From positions 210,639 through 261,260 of the forward strand of contig NZ_JYOA01000007.1 of the NCBI RefSeq assembly GCF_000955805.1: DNA of 50,622 nucleotides, given 5' to 3'. Within the stretch, counting starts at the first letter, position 1; each line of letters begins with the position of its first letter. This DNA is from Pseudomonas sp. 21. GTDB taxonomy: Bacteria > Pseudomonadota > Gammaproteobacteria > Pseudomonadales > Pseudomonadaceae. The notes under the pieces were generated by a model. That model was not told the origin of the DNA. It saw nothing but the letters and a program-made list of their open reading frames with translations, and made no database searches. The position numbers were made by a program, and so were the translations under genes. Positions 1-8,899 of the stretch are shown one piece after another.

Positions 1-39
1 TCGCGCCCATGGGGCGCTCCTACAGGGAGCGTGGTGCTG

Positions 40-444
40 TCAGATCCGCTGCGGCCCGTTGCGCTCGGAAATCTGGCTGTTCAGCGTCCAGAAGTCGTAC
101 AGCACGCCGACCAGGAACAGCCCGCCGGTGAACAGGTAGATGATCCCGGTGATCCATTTGCCCATGTACATGCGGTGCACGCCGAACACGCCGAGGAAGG
201 TCAGCAGGATCCAGGCGACGTTGTAGTCGATGCCGCCGGCGCGGTAGCGCTGGTCTGCCGCATCATCCATGGAGGGGATGAGGAACAGGTCGATGATCCA
301 GCCGATGAAGAACAGGCCGAGGGTGAAGAACCAGATGGTGCCGGTGATCGGCCGGCCATAGTAGAAGCGGTGCGAGCCGGTGAAGCCGAAAATCCACAGC
401 AGATAGCCGATGACCTTGCTGTGAGTATCAGGGTTGGCGGACAT
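40..444 (-). CDS. TM2 domain membrane protein
   Basis: A 134-residue protein with two copies of a TM2-like unit. Each has a hydrophobic helix, a G-x-H-R-x-Y turn (GSHRFYYGR near residue 23, GVHRMYMGK near residue 86) and a second helix ending in an acidic D-x-W or D-L-F motif. This predicts a small inner-membrane protein with about four helices. TM2 proteins have no agreed biochemical role in bacteria. The ATG is followed by a short polar N-terminus, and a GGGAGAAAGG ribosome site lies just upstream on the minus strand. It is downstream of pilU in the same direction, but a terminator separates them, so a shared transcript is unlikely. Confidence 0.85.
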   Translation of the reverse strand: MSANPDTHSKVIGYLLWIFGFTGSHRFYYGRPITGTIWFFTLGLFFIGWIIDLFLIPSMDDAADQRYRAGGIDYNVAWILLTFLGVFGVHRMYMGKWITGIIYLFTGGLFLVGVLYDFWTLNSQISERNGPQRI

Positions 445-483
445 GCCTTTCTCCCGTTGCGTTGCGTGGCTGCCAGAATAAAC

Positions 484-506
484 GAAAAGCCCGCACTAGG
501 CGGGCT
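484..506 (-). terminator. Rho-independent terminator of pilU
   Basis: Inverted repeat AGCCCGC (488-494) / GCGGGCT (500-506) with a five-base loop. Read on the minus strand it is followed by TTTTCGTTT. It lies just after the pilU stop codon. Confidence 0.8.
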
Positions 507-513
507 CTCCAGG

Positions 514-1662
514 TCAGCGGAAGCGGCGATTGGGATCGTCGTCGCTCATCTCCAGGGTCAGGCCCTGGGTCATGCTGGTCAGGTGGTCGGCGTCGGTTTC
601 CGAGCCCAGCTTGATCATCAGGCGCAGGTCGTTCGCCGAGTCGGCATAGGCCAGGGCATCTTCGTAGGTAATCTCGCCCTGCACGTAGAGCTGGTACAGC
701 GCCTGGTCGAAGGTCTGCATGCCCTGCTCGGTGGAGCGCTTCATCAGCGGCTTGAGCTCGTGGACCTCGCCCTTGCGGATCAGGTCGGCGGCCAGCGGGG
801 TGTTCAGCAGCACCTCGATCACCGCGCGGCGGCCCTTGCCGTCCGGGGTCGGCACCAGTTGCTGGGCGACGATGGCCTTGAGGTTGAGCGACAGGTCCAT
901 CCACACCTGGCCGTGACGGTCGGCGGGGAAGAAGTGGATGATCCGCTCCAGCGCCTGGTTGGCGTTGTTGGCGTGCAGGGTCGCCAGGCACAGGTGGCCG
1001 GTTTCGGCGAAGGCCACGGCGTGGTCCATGGTCTCGCGCGAGCGCACCTCGCCGATCATGATCACGTCCGGCGCCTGGCGCAGGGTGTTCTTCAGGGCCA
1101 CCTCGAAGGTATCGGTATCCAGGCCCACCTCACGCTGGGTGACGATGCAGCCCTGGTGCTGGTGGATGTACTCGATGGGGTCTTCGATGGAGATGATGTG
1201 GCCGGTGGAGTTCTTGTTGCGGTAGCCGATCATCGCTGCCAGCGAGGTGGACTTACCGGTACCGGTGGCACCGACGAAGATCACCAGGCCGCGCTTGGTC
1301 ATCGCCAGCTTCTTGAGGATTTCCGGCAGCTTCAGGTCATCGATGGTCGGAATGTTGGTCTCGATGCGGCGCAGCACCATGCCCACCAGGTTGCGCTGGT
1401 AGAACGCGCTGACACGGAAACGACCGACGCCGCGGGCGCTGATGGCGAAGTTGCACTCGTGGTTCTCGGCGAAGTCGCGGCGCTGCTGCTCGTTCATCAC
1501 CGACAGCACGGTCTCGCGGGTCTGCTCCGGCGACAGCGCGGTCTTGGTGACCGGCAGCACCTTGCCGTTGACCTTCATCGAAGGCGGCACGCCCGCCGTG
1601 ATGAACAGGTCGGAGGCTCCCTTTTCCACCATCAGGCGCAACAGCTTCTCGAATTCCATGAT
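514..1662 (-). CDS. pilU: Type IV pilus retraction ATPase PilU
   Basis: PilT/PilU-type secretion ATPase of 382 residues from the chosen ATG. An in-frame GTG lies 18 bases upstream at 1680, but the ATG gives the family N-terminus MEFEKLLRLMVEKGASD. The Walker A motif GATGTGKS is near residues 130-137, followed by the Asp box (IEDPIEYIHQH), a Walker B region ending IMIGEVR and the His box (GHLCLATLHANNA). PilU acts at the inner-membrane base of the type IV pilus and helps PilT depolymerise the fibre during twitching. The C-terminus carries the acidic, Met/Asp-rich tail typical of PilU rather than PilT. It lies 100 bases downstream of pilT in the same direction. Confidence 0.97.
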   Translation of the reverse strand: MMEFEKLLRLMVEKGASDLFITAGVPPSMKVNGKVLPVTKTALSPEQTRETVLSVMNEQQRRDFAENHECNFAISARGVGRFRVSAFYQRNLVGMVLRRIETNIPTIDDLKLPEILKKLAMTKRGLVIFVGATGTGKSTSLAAMIGYRNKNSTGHIISIEDPIEYIHQHQGCIVTQREVGLDTDTFEVALKNTLRQAPDVIMIGEVRSRETMDHAVAFAETGHLCLATLHANNANQALERIIHFFPADRHGQVWMDLSLNLKAIVAQQLVPTPDGKGRRAVIEVLLNTPLAADLIRKGEVHELKPLMKRSTEQGMQTFDQALYQLYVQGEITYEDALAYADSANDLRLMIKLGSETDADHLTSMTQGLTLEMSDDDPNRRFR

Positions 1663-1738
1663 CTTTCTCGCCGAGTTCACGCTGACTACGACAGGGCTGT
1701 CGGATCACGAAGCGGGTGCGTGTGGCGCGCTCCGTGCG

Positions 1739-1757
1739 CCGGGCCGCAAGGGCCCGG
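1739..1757 (-). other. GC-rich hairpin between pilT and pilU
   Basis: Perfect inverted repeat CCGGGCC (1739-1745) / GGCCCGG (1751-1757), directly after the pilT stop. It has no following T-tract, so it may be a weak attenuator or an mRNA end-protecting structure rather than a full terminator. Confidence 0.45.
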
Positions 1758-1762
1758 TGGGG

Positions 1763-2797
1763 TTAGAAGTTTTCCGGGATCTTGGCTTTTTCTTTCGCCG
1801 CGTCGCGGGTCACCAGGCCCTTGGCGACCAGGCCCTTGAGGCACATGTCGAGGGTCTGCATGCCGATCGCGCCACCGGTCTGGATGGCGGAGTACATCTG
1901 CGCGACCTTGTCCTCGCGGATCAGGTTACGGATCGCCGGGGTGCCGATCATGATCTCGTGGGCCGCGACACGACCGCCGCCGATCTTCTTCAGCAGGGTC
2001 TGGGAAATCACCGCCTGCAGGGATTCGGAGAGCATGGAGCGGACCATGGATTTCTCCTCGGCGGGGAATACGTCGACGATACGGTCGATGGTCTTGGCCG
2101 CGGAGGTGGTGTGCAGGGTGCCGAATACCAGGTGGCCGGTTTCCGCGGCAGTCAGCGCCAGGCGGATGGTCTCCAGGTCACGCATCTCGCCCACCAGGAT
2201 GATGTCCGGGTCCTCACGCAGGGCCGAGCGCAATGCCTCGTTGAAGCCCAGGGTGTCGCGGTGCACTTCGCGCTGGTTGACCAGGCACTTCTTCGATTCG
2301 TGGACGAATTCGATCGGGTCTTCGACGGTGAGGATGTGGCTGTACTTGGTGTTGTTCAGGTAGTCGAGCATCGCTGCCAGCGAGGTGGACTTGCCCGAAC
2401 CGGTCGGGCCGGTCACCAGGACCAGGCCGCGCGGCACGTCGGAGACGCGCTTGAACACTTCGCCCATCCCCAGGTCTTCCATGGTCAGCACCTTGGAGGG
2501 AATGGTCCGGAACACGGCGCCGGCGCCACGGTTCTGGTTAAAGGCGTTGACCCGGAAGCGGGCGACGCCCGGCACTTCGAAGGAGAAGTCGGTTTCCAGG
2601 AACTCTTCGTAATCCTTGCGCTGCTTGTCGTTCATGATGTCGTAGATCAGCGCGTGAACCTGCTTGTGCTCGAGCGGCGGCAGGTTGATGCGGCGGACAT
2701 CGCCGTCGACGCGGATCATCGGCGGCAGGCCGGCCGAGAGGTGCAGGTCCGAAGCGCCCTGCTTGGCGCTGAAGGCGAGCAGCTCGGTAATATCCAT
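1763..2797 (-). CDS. pilT: Type IV pilus retraction ATPase PilT
   Basis: 344 residues from the ATG at 2797, which has a GGGGAG ribosome site four bases upstream; a TTG 12 bases further out is less likely. The Walker A motif GPTGSGKS is at residues 130-137, the Asp box at TVEDPIEFVHE, Walker B around DPDIILVGEMRD (196-207) and the His box at GHLVFGTLHTTSA. The C-terminal motif AIRNLIRE, needed for retraction in PilT, is present. This hexameric motor powers pilus depolymerisation in twitching motility, surface sensing and DNA uptake. It is divergent from yggS, from which 73 bases separate it. Confidence 0.98.
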   Translation of the reverse strand: MDITELLAFSAKQGASDLHLSAGLPPMIRVDGDVRRINLPPLEHKQVHALIYDIMNDKQRKDYEEFLETDFSFEVPGVARFRVNAFNQNRGAGAVFRTIPSKVLTMEDLGMGEVFKRVSDVPRGLVLVTGPTGSGKSTSLAAMLDYLNNTKYSHILTVEDPIEFVHESKKCLVNQREVHRDTLGFNEALRSALREDPDIILVGEMRDLETIRLALTAAETGHLVFGTLHTTSAAKTIDRIVDVFPAEEKSMVRSMLSESLQAVISQTLLKKIGGGRVAAHEIMIGTPAIRNLIREDKVAQMYSAIQTGGAIGMQTLDMCLKGLVAKGLVTRDAAKEKAKIPENF

Positions 2798-2870
2798 GGG
2801 ACTCCCCAATCAAGAGCAAGCAGGTAGAATGCCGCAGAACACGCAGCAGCCGGGCGGAAAAGCGACGGTA

Positions 2871-3560
2871 ATGTCCACGATAGCAGAGAATATTGCAAAG
2901 GTTCGCGTACGAATCCGTGAGGCGGAACAAGCGAAAAATCGCACGCCTGACTCGGTGCAGTTGCTTGCCGTGAGCAAGACCAAACCCGCCGCCGCGATCC
3001 GCGAAGCGTTTGCCTGCGGCCTCGCCGATTTTGGCGAGAACTACCTGCAGGAAGCCCTGCTCAAGCAAGCCGAACTGGCCGACCTGCCACTGACCTGGCA
3101 TTTCATCGGCCCCATCCAGTCGAACAAGACCCGGCCCATCGCCGAGCACTTCGACTGGGTGCACTCGGTGGACCGGCTGAAGGTCGCCCAGCGCCTCTCC
3201 GAGCAGCGCCCGGCGAACCTGCCGCCGCTGAACGTGCTGCTGCAGGTGAATGTCAGCGGCGAGGACAGCAAATCCGGCTGTTCCCCTGCCGAATTGCCCG
3301 CCCTCGCCCAGGCCGTTGCGCAACTGCCCCAGCTGAAACTGCGCGGCCTGATGGCAATCCCCGAACCCACCGACGACGTCGCCGCGCAGCACGCCGCGTT
3401 CGCCCGCCTGCGCGAGCTGATGCAAGCCCTGAATCTCGGCCTGGACACCCTGTCCATGGGCATGAGCCACGACCTCGAAGCCGCCATCGGCGAAGGCGCC
3501 ACCTGGGTGCGGATCGGTACCGCCCTGTTCGGCGCCCGCGACTACGGCGCCTCCCACTGA
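2871..3560 (+). CDS. yggS: YggS family pyridoxal-phosphate homeostasis protein
   Basis: 229 residues from the ATG at 2871. The frame stays open upstream, but the family N-terminus begins at MSTIAENIAKV. It is a single-domain TIM-barrel PLP carrier of the alanine-racemase fold III type. The cofactor lysine is K36 in LLAVSKTKP, and the HFIGPIQSNKTR and MGMSHDLEAAIGEG signatures bind the phosphate. It has no known catalytic activity; loss in other bacteria disturbs vitamin B6, keto-acid and amino-acid pools. It lies 17 bases before proC, a pairing conserved in many proteobacteria, and the two are probably co-transcribed. Confidence 0.96.
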   Translation: MSTIAENIAKVRVRIREAEQAKNRTPDSVQLLAVSKTKPAAAIREAFACGLADFGENYLQEALLKQAELADLPLTWHFIGPIQSNKTRPIAEHFDWVHSVDRLKVAQRLSEQRPANLPPLNVLLQVNVSGEDSKSGCSPAELPALAQAVAQLPQLKLRGLMAIPEPTDDVAAQHAAFARLRELMQALNLGLDTLSMGMSHDLEAAIGEGATWVRIGTALFGARDYGASH

Positions 3561-3577
3561 ATAAAGGAAGAGACTCC

Positions 3578-4411
3578 ATGAGCAGCACCCGCATTGCCTT
3601 CATCGGCGCCGGCAACATGGCCGCCAGTCTCATCGGTGGCCTGCGCGCCAAGGGCGTCGCCGCGAGCGACATCCGCGCCAGCGATCCGGGCGCCGAGCAG
3701 CGCGCGAAGATCGCCGCCGAGCACGGCATCGAAGTGGTCGGCGACAACGCCAGCGCCGTGGCCGGAGCCGACGTGGTGGTCCTGGCGGTCAAGCCGCAGG
3801 TCATGAAGGACGTCTGCCTGGCGCTGGCGCCGGCGCTGACCGAGAACGCGCTGATCGTCTCCATCGCCGCCGGCATTCCCTGCGCCAGCATCGAGCGCTG
3901 GCTCGGCGAGGTGAACGGCCAGCCGCGCGCCATCGTCCGCTGCATGCCCAACACGCCGGCGCTGGTCGGCCTGGGTGCCAGCGGCCTGTACCCCAACGCC
4001 AGTGTCAGCGCCGCCCAGCGCGAACAGGCGCAGCAACTCTTGAGCGCCGTGGGCATCGCCCTGTGGCTGGACGAGGAGCGGCAGATCGACGCGGTCACCG
4101 CCGTCTCCGGCAGCGGCCCGGCCTACTTCTTCCTGCTGATGGAGGCCATGACCGCCGCCGGCGAGAAACTCGGCCTGTCCCGCGAAGTCGCCGGCCAGCT
4201 GGCCCGCCAGACCGCCCTGGGCGCCGCGCAGATGGCCACCACCAGCGATGTCGATCCGGCCGAACTGCGCCGCCGCGTGACCTCGCCCAAGGGCACCACC
4301 GAAGCGGCCATCACCACTTTCCAGGCCAACGGCTTCGAGGCGCTGGTGGAGAAGGCGGTGGGCGCTGCCGACCACCGCTCCGCCGAGCTGGCCGAACAAC
4401 TGGGCCGCTGA
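3578..4411 (+). CDS. proC: Pyrroline-5-carboxylate reductase
   Basis: Last step of proline synthesis: NAD(P)H-dependent reduction of pyrroline-5-carboxylate to proline. The protein has 277 residues. It begins with a Rossmann fold (IAFIGAGNMA, residues 6-15), then has the VLAVKPQV strand, the RCMPNTPALVG segment and the family signature SGSGPAYFFLLMEAM. The C-terminal helical dimer domain includes RRRVTSPKGTTEAAI. An AAGGAAGAG ribosome site precedes the ATG. It follows yggS closely and is followed by 265 bases without a clear gene. Confidence 0.97.
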   Translation: MSSTRIAFIGAGNMAASLIGGLRAKGVAASDIRASDPGAEQRAKIAAEHGIEVVGDNASAVAGADVVVLAVKPQVMKDVCLALAPALTENALIVSIAAGIPCASIERWLGEVNGQPRAIVRCMPNTPALVGLGASGLYPNASVSAAQREQAQQLLSAVGIALWLDEERQIDAVTAVSGSGPAYFFLLMEAMTAAGEKLGLSREVAGQLARQTALGAAQMATTSDVDPAELRRRVTSPKGTTEAAITTFQANGFEALVEKAVGAADHRSAELAEQLGR

Positions 4412-4676
4412 TTGCGATGACGCACGCCGCCCGGCGACCAGGGAAGGTCGCACTGCCCCTCGCCTTCGCCCTGCCGCGCCATCCAGTCGCGGCCCCGGCC
4501 CGCCGGTCCCGCGCCGATGGCCTGCCGGGGTTGAATTTGCACGCGACGAAACATACTTACACGCGACCGGCGACGATGAATTCCCTACAGTATGGCGTGA
4601 CAGCGCCGTCGTTGACCGACCGCCCGATTCGCCCGGCCCTGCGCGCCGGCGCCCAACGTTCACCAAGGACCGCCCA
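4412..4676. other. Gap between proC and yggT, no gene seen
   Basis: No convincing ORF, tRNA or terminator hairpin is visible in these 265 bases. The stretch around 4535-4600 is less GC-rich than its surroundings and may hold the yggT promoter, but I could not pick a strong -35/-10 pair. Confidence 0.4.
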
Positions 4677-5270
4677 ATGACCGGACTTTCCACAGCCGCC
4701 ATCTATGTGATCCAGACACTTGGCAGCCTGTACCTGCTGATCGTGCTGCTGCGCTTCATCCTGCAACTGGTCCGCGCTGACTTCTACAACCCGCTCAGCC
4801 AGTTCATCGTGCGCGCCACCAAGCCGCTGCTGAACCCGCTGCGCCGCGTCATCCCCGGCTTCGGCGGCATCGACTTCGCCTCGCTGGTGCTGGCCATCCT
4901 GATCCAGCTGGTGCTGATGGTCGTCACCCTGACCCTGATGGGCTACGGCGTCGGCGGCTACATCCTGCAATTGCTGGTGTGGTCGATCATCGCGGTGACC
5001 TCGCTGTTCCTGAAGATCTTCTTCTTCGCCCTGATCATCAGCGTGATCCTCTCCTGGGTCGCCCCGGGCAGCTACAACCCCGGCGCCCAGCTGGTGAACC
5101 AGATCTGCGAGCCCTTCCTGGCGCCCTTCCGCAAGCTCCTGCCGAACCTCGGCGGCCTGGATATCTCGCCGATCTTCGCGTTCATCGCGCTGAAGCTGAT
5201 CGACATGCTGGTGATCGGCAACCTGGCCGCCATGACCGGGATGCCGCAGATCCTTTCGCCCTTCATGTAA
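4677..5270 (+). CDS. yggT: YggT family integral membrane protein
   Basis: 197 residues made of two YGGT repeats (about residues 8-85 and 105-185). Each has a hydrophobic hairpin followed by a P-[LF]-L-x-P-[LF]-R motif (KPLLNPLRRVIPGFGGIDF and EPFLAPFRKLLPNLGGLDI). Related proteins act in osmotic tolerance, chloroplast nucleoid partition (YlmG) and cell division; the activity in Pseudomonas is not established. It sits before the DUF167 gene with a six-base gap, the usual proteobacterial order yggS-proC-yggT-yggU. Confidence 0.93.
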   Translation: MTGLSTAAIYVIQTLGSLYLLIVLLRFILQLVRADFYNPLSQFIVRATKPLLNPLRRVIPGFGGIDFASLVLAILIQLVLMVVTLTLMGYGVGGYILQLLVWSIIAVTSLFLKIFFFALIISVILSWVAPGSYNPGAQLVNQICEPFLAPFRKLLPNLGGLDISPIFAFIALKLIDMLVIGNLAAMTGMPQILSPFM

Positions 5271-5276
5271 CCCGGC

Positions 5277-5567
5277 ATGCCGTTCTATCACTGGGACGGC
5301 GAGGACCTGATCCTCGACTGCCACCTGCAGCCCAAGGCCAGCCGCGACGAGTTCGCCGGGCTGCACGGTGAGCGCCTGAAGATCCGCCTCACCGCGCCAC
5401 CGGTCGAAGGCAAGGCCAACGCCCACCTGCTGGCGTTCCTCGGCAAGGCCTTCGGCGTACCGAAAAGCGCGGTGAAGCTGGAAAGCGGCGAGCTGAATCG
5501 CCAGAAGCGCGTGCGCATCCCCCATCCGACGAAAATTCCGACAGAACTCGGGATAGCCGCTCGGTAA
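5277..5567 (+). CDS. yggU: DUF167 (YggU family) protein
   Basis: A 96-residue cytosolic protein with the DUF167 pattern: an HLQPKASRDEFAGLHGERLKIRLTAPPVEGKANAHLL region whose central motif is PPVEGKAN, followed by a basic beta strand and a short tail. The biochemical role is unknown. It follows yggT by six bases and was probably translated from the same mRNA. The C-terminal 15 or so residues after RVRIPHPT are not conserved in family members I remember. Confidence 0.9.
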   Translation: MPFYHWDGEDLILDCHLQPKASRDEFAGLHGERLKIRLTAPPVEGKANAHLLAFLGKAFGVPKSAVKLESGELNRQKRVRIPHPTKIPTELGIAAR

Positions 5568-5607
5568 CCTTGGCCGACCTTACGCGTAGGAATGTGCAGT
5601 AGGCCAA

Positions 5608-5635
5608 TTGCTATTCCTACACTCCGTCGCATAAT
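5608..5635 (+). promoter_or_regulatory. Candidate sigma-70 promoter of the dynamin-like gene
   Basis: A -35 TTGCTA (5608-5613) and a -10 CATAAT (5630-5635) are separated by 16 bases, with the next ATG about 50 bases downstream. The -35 lies inside an inverted repeat GTAGGAAT (5586-5593) / ATTCCTAC (5613-5620), a possible control site. Confidence 0.45.
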
Positions 5636-5685
5636 CCACGCCATCCATTCCCCGCGCAGGACGCGCCAGCCCAAGGAACGCCCGG

Positions 5686-7653
5686 ATGAGCATGGAACGT
5701 CTCAGTCAGCAGATCGATGCCTACGTCACCTGGAAGCGTGAGCTGGTCCGCGAGATCACCCGCTATCGCAGCTGGCTGGAGCGCGCCCGGCTGAATACCC
5801 CGGAAATCGAGAACCGCCTCGAACGCACTCTGCGTCTGCTGCGCGTCGACCACATCACCCTGGCCTTCGTCGGCGAGTACTCGCGGGGCAAGACCGAGCT
5901 GATCAACAGCCTGTTCTTCGCGGGTTTCGGCCGTCGCATGCTGCCGTCCCAGGCCGGGCGCACCACCATGTGCCCCACCGAACTGTTCTTCGACCCGCGC
6001 TCGGAGCGACCGTACATCCGCCTGCTGCCCATCGAGACCCGCGTCGCCGATGCCAGCGTGGCGCAGTTCAAGCGCATCCCGCGGCACTGGGTGAACATCC
6101 CGCTGGATACTTCTGACCCGGCCAACATGGCCGAGGCCTTCGCCCAGGTCGCCAAGACCAAGCCGCTGCCGGTGGAGCAGGCGATCCAGCTGGGCTTCCA
6201 CCCGGACATGCTCGAAGCCACCGACAAGCCCGGCATCGTGCTGGTGCCGGCGTGGCGCCACGCGCTGGTCAACTTCGACCACCCGCTGCTGCGCCAGGGC
6301 CTGCGCATCCTCGACACCCCCGGCCTCAACGCACTGGGCAGCGAGCCGGAACTGACCCTGTCGATGCTGCCCAGCGCGCAGTCGATCCTCTTCCTGCTGG
6401 CCGCCGATACCGGCGTCACCGCCTCCGACATGGCGATCTGGCAGGACCACGTGCGCCAGCTCGGCGAGGACGGCCACACCACCCTTTATGCAGTGCTGAA
6501 CAAGATCGACGTGCTCTGGGACGACCTGGCCGGTGAAGCCTTCGTGCAGAACGCCATCCGCCACATCCAGGACACCACCGCGCGCCAGTTGGGCATCGCC
6601 CGCGAAGATGTGATGCCGCTGTCGGCCAAACAGGCGCTGCTGGCCAAGGTGCGCGGCGACCGCGAACTGCTCGCGCGCAGCCAGATGGAATCCCTGGAGG
6701 ACCTGCTCTGCGAACGCATCGTCGCGCAGAAGGAGCGCCTGCTGGAGAGTGCCGTGGTCGGCCAGGTGCTGGCACTGGTCAACAACAGCCAGCACAGCCT
6801 GCGCGTACGCCTGGACAAGGTTAAGGAGCAGCGGGCGCTGCTCAACGACCAGCAGCAGGACAGCGGCCAGCTGCTGTTCGAGCTGACCGCGCGGACCAAG
6901 GACGACCACAACCTGCACCACAAGCGCCTGCTCAGCCTGAAGACCAACCAGCGCCTGTTGCGCCACCAGGGCGAGCAATTGCGCGAGGCGGTGCGCGCCG
7001 AGCGCCTGGAGCAGCACCTGAAGAAGGTCCACGACAAGCTGCGCGGCAGCTGGACCACGGTCGGCATCCACCAGGCCATCCTGCAGTTCTTCCGTACCGT
7101 GGAAGGCGACCTGGTGGCCCTCGACCATGAAGCGGAAACCGCCAACCGCATGGTTGCGGCCATCTACCAGCGGCACAACGAGGAAAACCCGCTCAACGCC
7201 CTGGACGCCCCGCAGTTCCGCGTCCAGCGCTACCTGCGTGACCTCGCCAAGCTGCAGGAGAAAGCCGACCGCTTCCGCCTGCACCTGAAGACCCTGCTCA
7301 CCGAGCAGCGCCTGCTGACCCGGCGCTTCTTCGCCACCGTCGCCCAGGAAGTCATCGGCCTGCACCAGCGCCTGCGCGAGGAGGCCGAGCAATGGGCCGC
7401 CGACGCCCTGATGCCGCTGATGCAGTACAGCCTGGAGCACAAGCAGATGCTGGAAACACACATGCTGCGCCTCAAGGCCCTGGCCCAGGAAACCCAGCAG
7501 GCGCGGCAGCGCTCGCTGCTGCTGGGACGCTATACCGAGGAGCTGGAACAGCAGCTCGCCGAGACCACCGACATCCTCCGCCAGCTGCGCCGCCCGGCAC
7601 CGCTGCAGCGCCAGGCCAAGGTCGTCACCCTGCCCACTTCGCAGCGCGCCTGA
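5686..7653 (+). CDS. Dynamin-like large GTPase
   Basis: 655 residues. The N-terminal helices (1-55) lead into a GTPase domain with P-loop GEYSRGKT (63-70), switch threonines in GRTTMCPTEL, G3 motif DTPG (210-213) and G4 motif NKID (272-275). The rest (about 330-655) is almost wholly helical, Gln/Glu/Arg-rich and coiled-coil prone, with no obvious transmembrane segment. This architecture fits bacterial dynamin-like proteins, which remodel membranes or, for CrfC, act at replication forks. An AAGGA ribosome site lies upstream of the ATG. It stands alone between the yggT-yggU genes and metX with its own promoter candidate. The GTPase call is firm; the cellular role is unknown. Confidence 0.85.
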   Translation: MSMERLSQQIDAYVTWKRELVREITRYRSWLERARLNTPEIENRLERTLRLLRVDHITLAFVGEYSRGKTELINSLFFAGFGRRMLPSQAGRTTMCPTELFFDPRSERPYIRLLPIETRVADASVAQFKRIPRHWVNIPLDTSDPANMAEAFAQVAKTKPLPVEQAIQLGFHPDMLEATDKPGIVLVPAWRHALVNFDHPLLRQGLRILDTPGLNALGSEPELTLSMLPSAQSILFLLAADTGVTASDMAIWQDHVRQLGEDGHTTLYAVLNKIDVLWDDLAGEAFVQNAIRHIQDTTARQLGIAREDVMPLSAKQALLAKVRGDRELLARSQMESLEDLLCERIVAQKERLLESAVVGQVLALVNNSQHSLRVRLDKVKEQRALLNDQQQDSGQLLFELTARTKDDHNLHHKRLLSLKTNQRLLRHQGEQLREAVRAERLEQHLKKVHDKLRGSWTTVGIHQAILQFFRTVEGDLVALDHEAETANRMVAAIYQRHNEENPLNALDAPQFRVQRYLRDLAKLQEKADRFRLHLKTLLTEQRLLTRRFFATVAQEVIGLHQRLREEAEQWAADALMPLMQYSLEHKQMLETHMLRLKALAQETQQARQRSLLLGRYTEELEQQLAETTDILRQLRRPAPLQRQAKVVTLPTSQRA

Positions 7654-7670
7654 ACCCCGCGCCACGCCCG

Positions 7671-7709
7671 CGCCGCCCCTTCCGAGTGCGCTTGCCGCGG
7701 GGGGCGGCG
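7671..7709 (+). terminator. Probable terminator hairpin after the GTPase gene
   Basis: Inverted repeat CGCCGCCCC (7671-7679) / GGGGCGGCG (7701-7709) followed by CTCTTTAG. The loop of 21 bases is long and the T-run is short, so termination may be partial. It lies between the GTPase stop and metX. Confidence 0.4.
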
Positions 7710-7751
7710 CTCTTTAGACTGGCCGTCCTTTTTTATTCATGAGCTGGGTCG

Positions 7752-8891
7752 ATGCCAACAGTCTTCCCCGAAGATTCCGTCGGTCTGGTCACCCCCCAGA
7801 CGCTGCAGTTCAACGAACCGCTGCCCCTGGCCTGCGGCAAGACCCTGCCCGAATACCAGCTGGTGATCGAGACCTACGGCGAGCTGAACGCCACGGCAAG
7901 CAACGCCGTGCTGATCTGCCATGCGCTCTCCGGCCATCACCACGCCGCCGGCTACCACAGCGAGGATGAGCGCAAGCCGGGCTGGTGGGACAGCTGCATC
8001 GGTCCGGGCAAGCCCATCGATACCCGCAAGTTCTTCGTCGTCGCGCTGAACAACCTCGGCGGCTGCAACGGCTCCACCGGCCCGACCAGCCCGAACCCCG
8101 CCACCGGCAAGGCCTACGGCGCGGATTTCCCGGTCGTCACCGTGGAAGACTGGGTCCACAGCCAGGCACGCCTGGCCGATCGCCTCGGCATCCAGAGCTG
8201 GGCCGCCATCGTCGGCGGCAGCCTGGGCGGCATGCAGGCGCTGCAGTGGACCATCAGCTACCCCGAGCGCGTGCGCCACTGCCTGTGCATCGCCAGTGCG
8301 CCGAAGCTGTCGGCGCAGAACATCGCGTTCAACGAAGTCGCGCGCCAGGCGATCCTCTCGGACCCTGAGTTCTTCGGCGGCCACTTCCAGGAACACGACG
8401 TGATTCCCAAGCGCGGCCTGCGCCTGGCGCGGATGGTCGGCCATATCACCTACCTCTCCGACGACGCCATGGGCGCCAAGTTCGGCCGCGACATGAAGTC
8501 GGAGAAGCTCAACTACGACCTGCACAGCGTCGAGTTCCAGGTGGAAAGCTACCTGCGCTACCAGGGCGAGGAGTTCTCCACCCGCTTCGACGCCAACACC
8601 TACCTGCTGATGACCAAGGCGCTGGACTACTTCGACCCGGCCGCCGCCCACGGTGACGACCTGGCGCGGACCCTCGCCGGGGTGAAAGCGGACTTCTGCC
8701 TGATGTCCTTCACCACCGACTGGCGCTTCTCCCCGGCCCGCTCGCGGGAGATCGTCGACGCGCTGCTGGCGGCGAAGAAGAACGTCAGCTACCTGGAGAT
8801 CGACGCACCGCAAGGCCACGACGCCTTCCTGATGCCGATTCCGCGCTACCTGCAAGCCTTCAGCGGTTACATGCACCGCATCAGCGTATAA
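7752..8891 (+). CDS. metX: Homoserine O-succinyltransferase MetX
   Basis: 379-residue alpha/beta-hydrolase-fold acyltransferase that activates homoserine for methionine synthesis. The nucleophile Ser157 lies in [12 protein letters not shown]. The oxyanion region is in [11 protein letters not shown], the acidic residue in FTTDWRFSP and the catalytic His in QGHDAFL near the C-terminus. The Pseudomonas enzyme is known to use succinyl-CoA despite its MetX sequence; I infer the same here. The start is the ATG at 7752. metW begins eight bases after the stop, the conserved metXW pair. Confidence 0.96.
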   Translation: MPTVFPEDSVGLVTPQTLQFNEPLPLACGKTLPEYQLVIETYGELNATASNAVLICHALSGHHHAAGYHSEDERKPGWWDSCIGPGKPIDTRKFFVVALNNLGGCNGSTGPTSPNPATGKAYGADFPVVTVEDWVHSQARLADRLGIQSWAAIVGGSLGGMQALQWTISYPERVRHCLCIASAPKLSAQNIAFNEVARQAILSDPEFFGGHFQEHDVIPKRGLRLARMVGHITYLSDDAMGAKFGRDMKSEKLNYDLHSVEFQVESYLRYQGEEFSTRFDANTYLLMTKALDYFDPAAAHGDDLARTLAGVKADFCLMSFTTDWRFSPARSREIVDALLAAKKNVSYLEIDAPQGHDAFLMPIPRYLQAFSGYMHRISV

Positions 8892-8899
8892 GGACCACC

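Noticed and set aside
1..39. Partial REP right arm at the window start
   Set aside because: Only GCGCTCCTACAGGG resembles the unit; too short and diverged to call.
31..1839. 602-residue plus-strand ORF antisense to pilU and the TM2 gene
   Set aside because: Low-complexity shadow typical of high-GC DNA; the minus-strand frames encode clear PilU and TM2 proteins.
5617..7665. 682-residue minus-strand ORF opposite the GTPase
   Set aside because: It mirrors a GTPase frame with all motifs on plus; its protein is Gln/Leu/Ala/His-biased with no domain.
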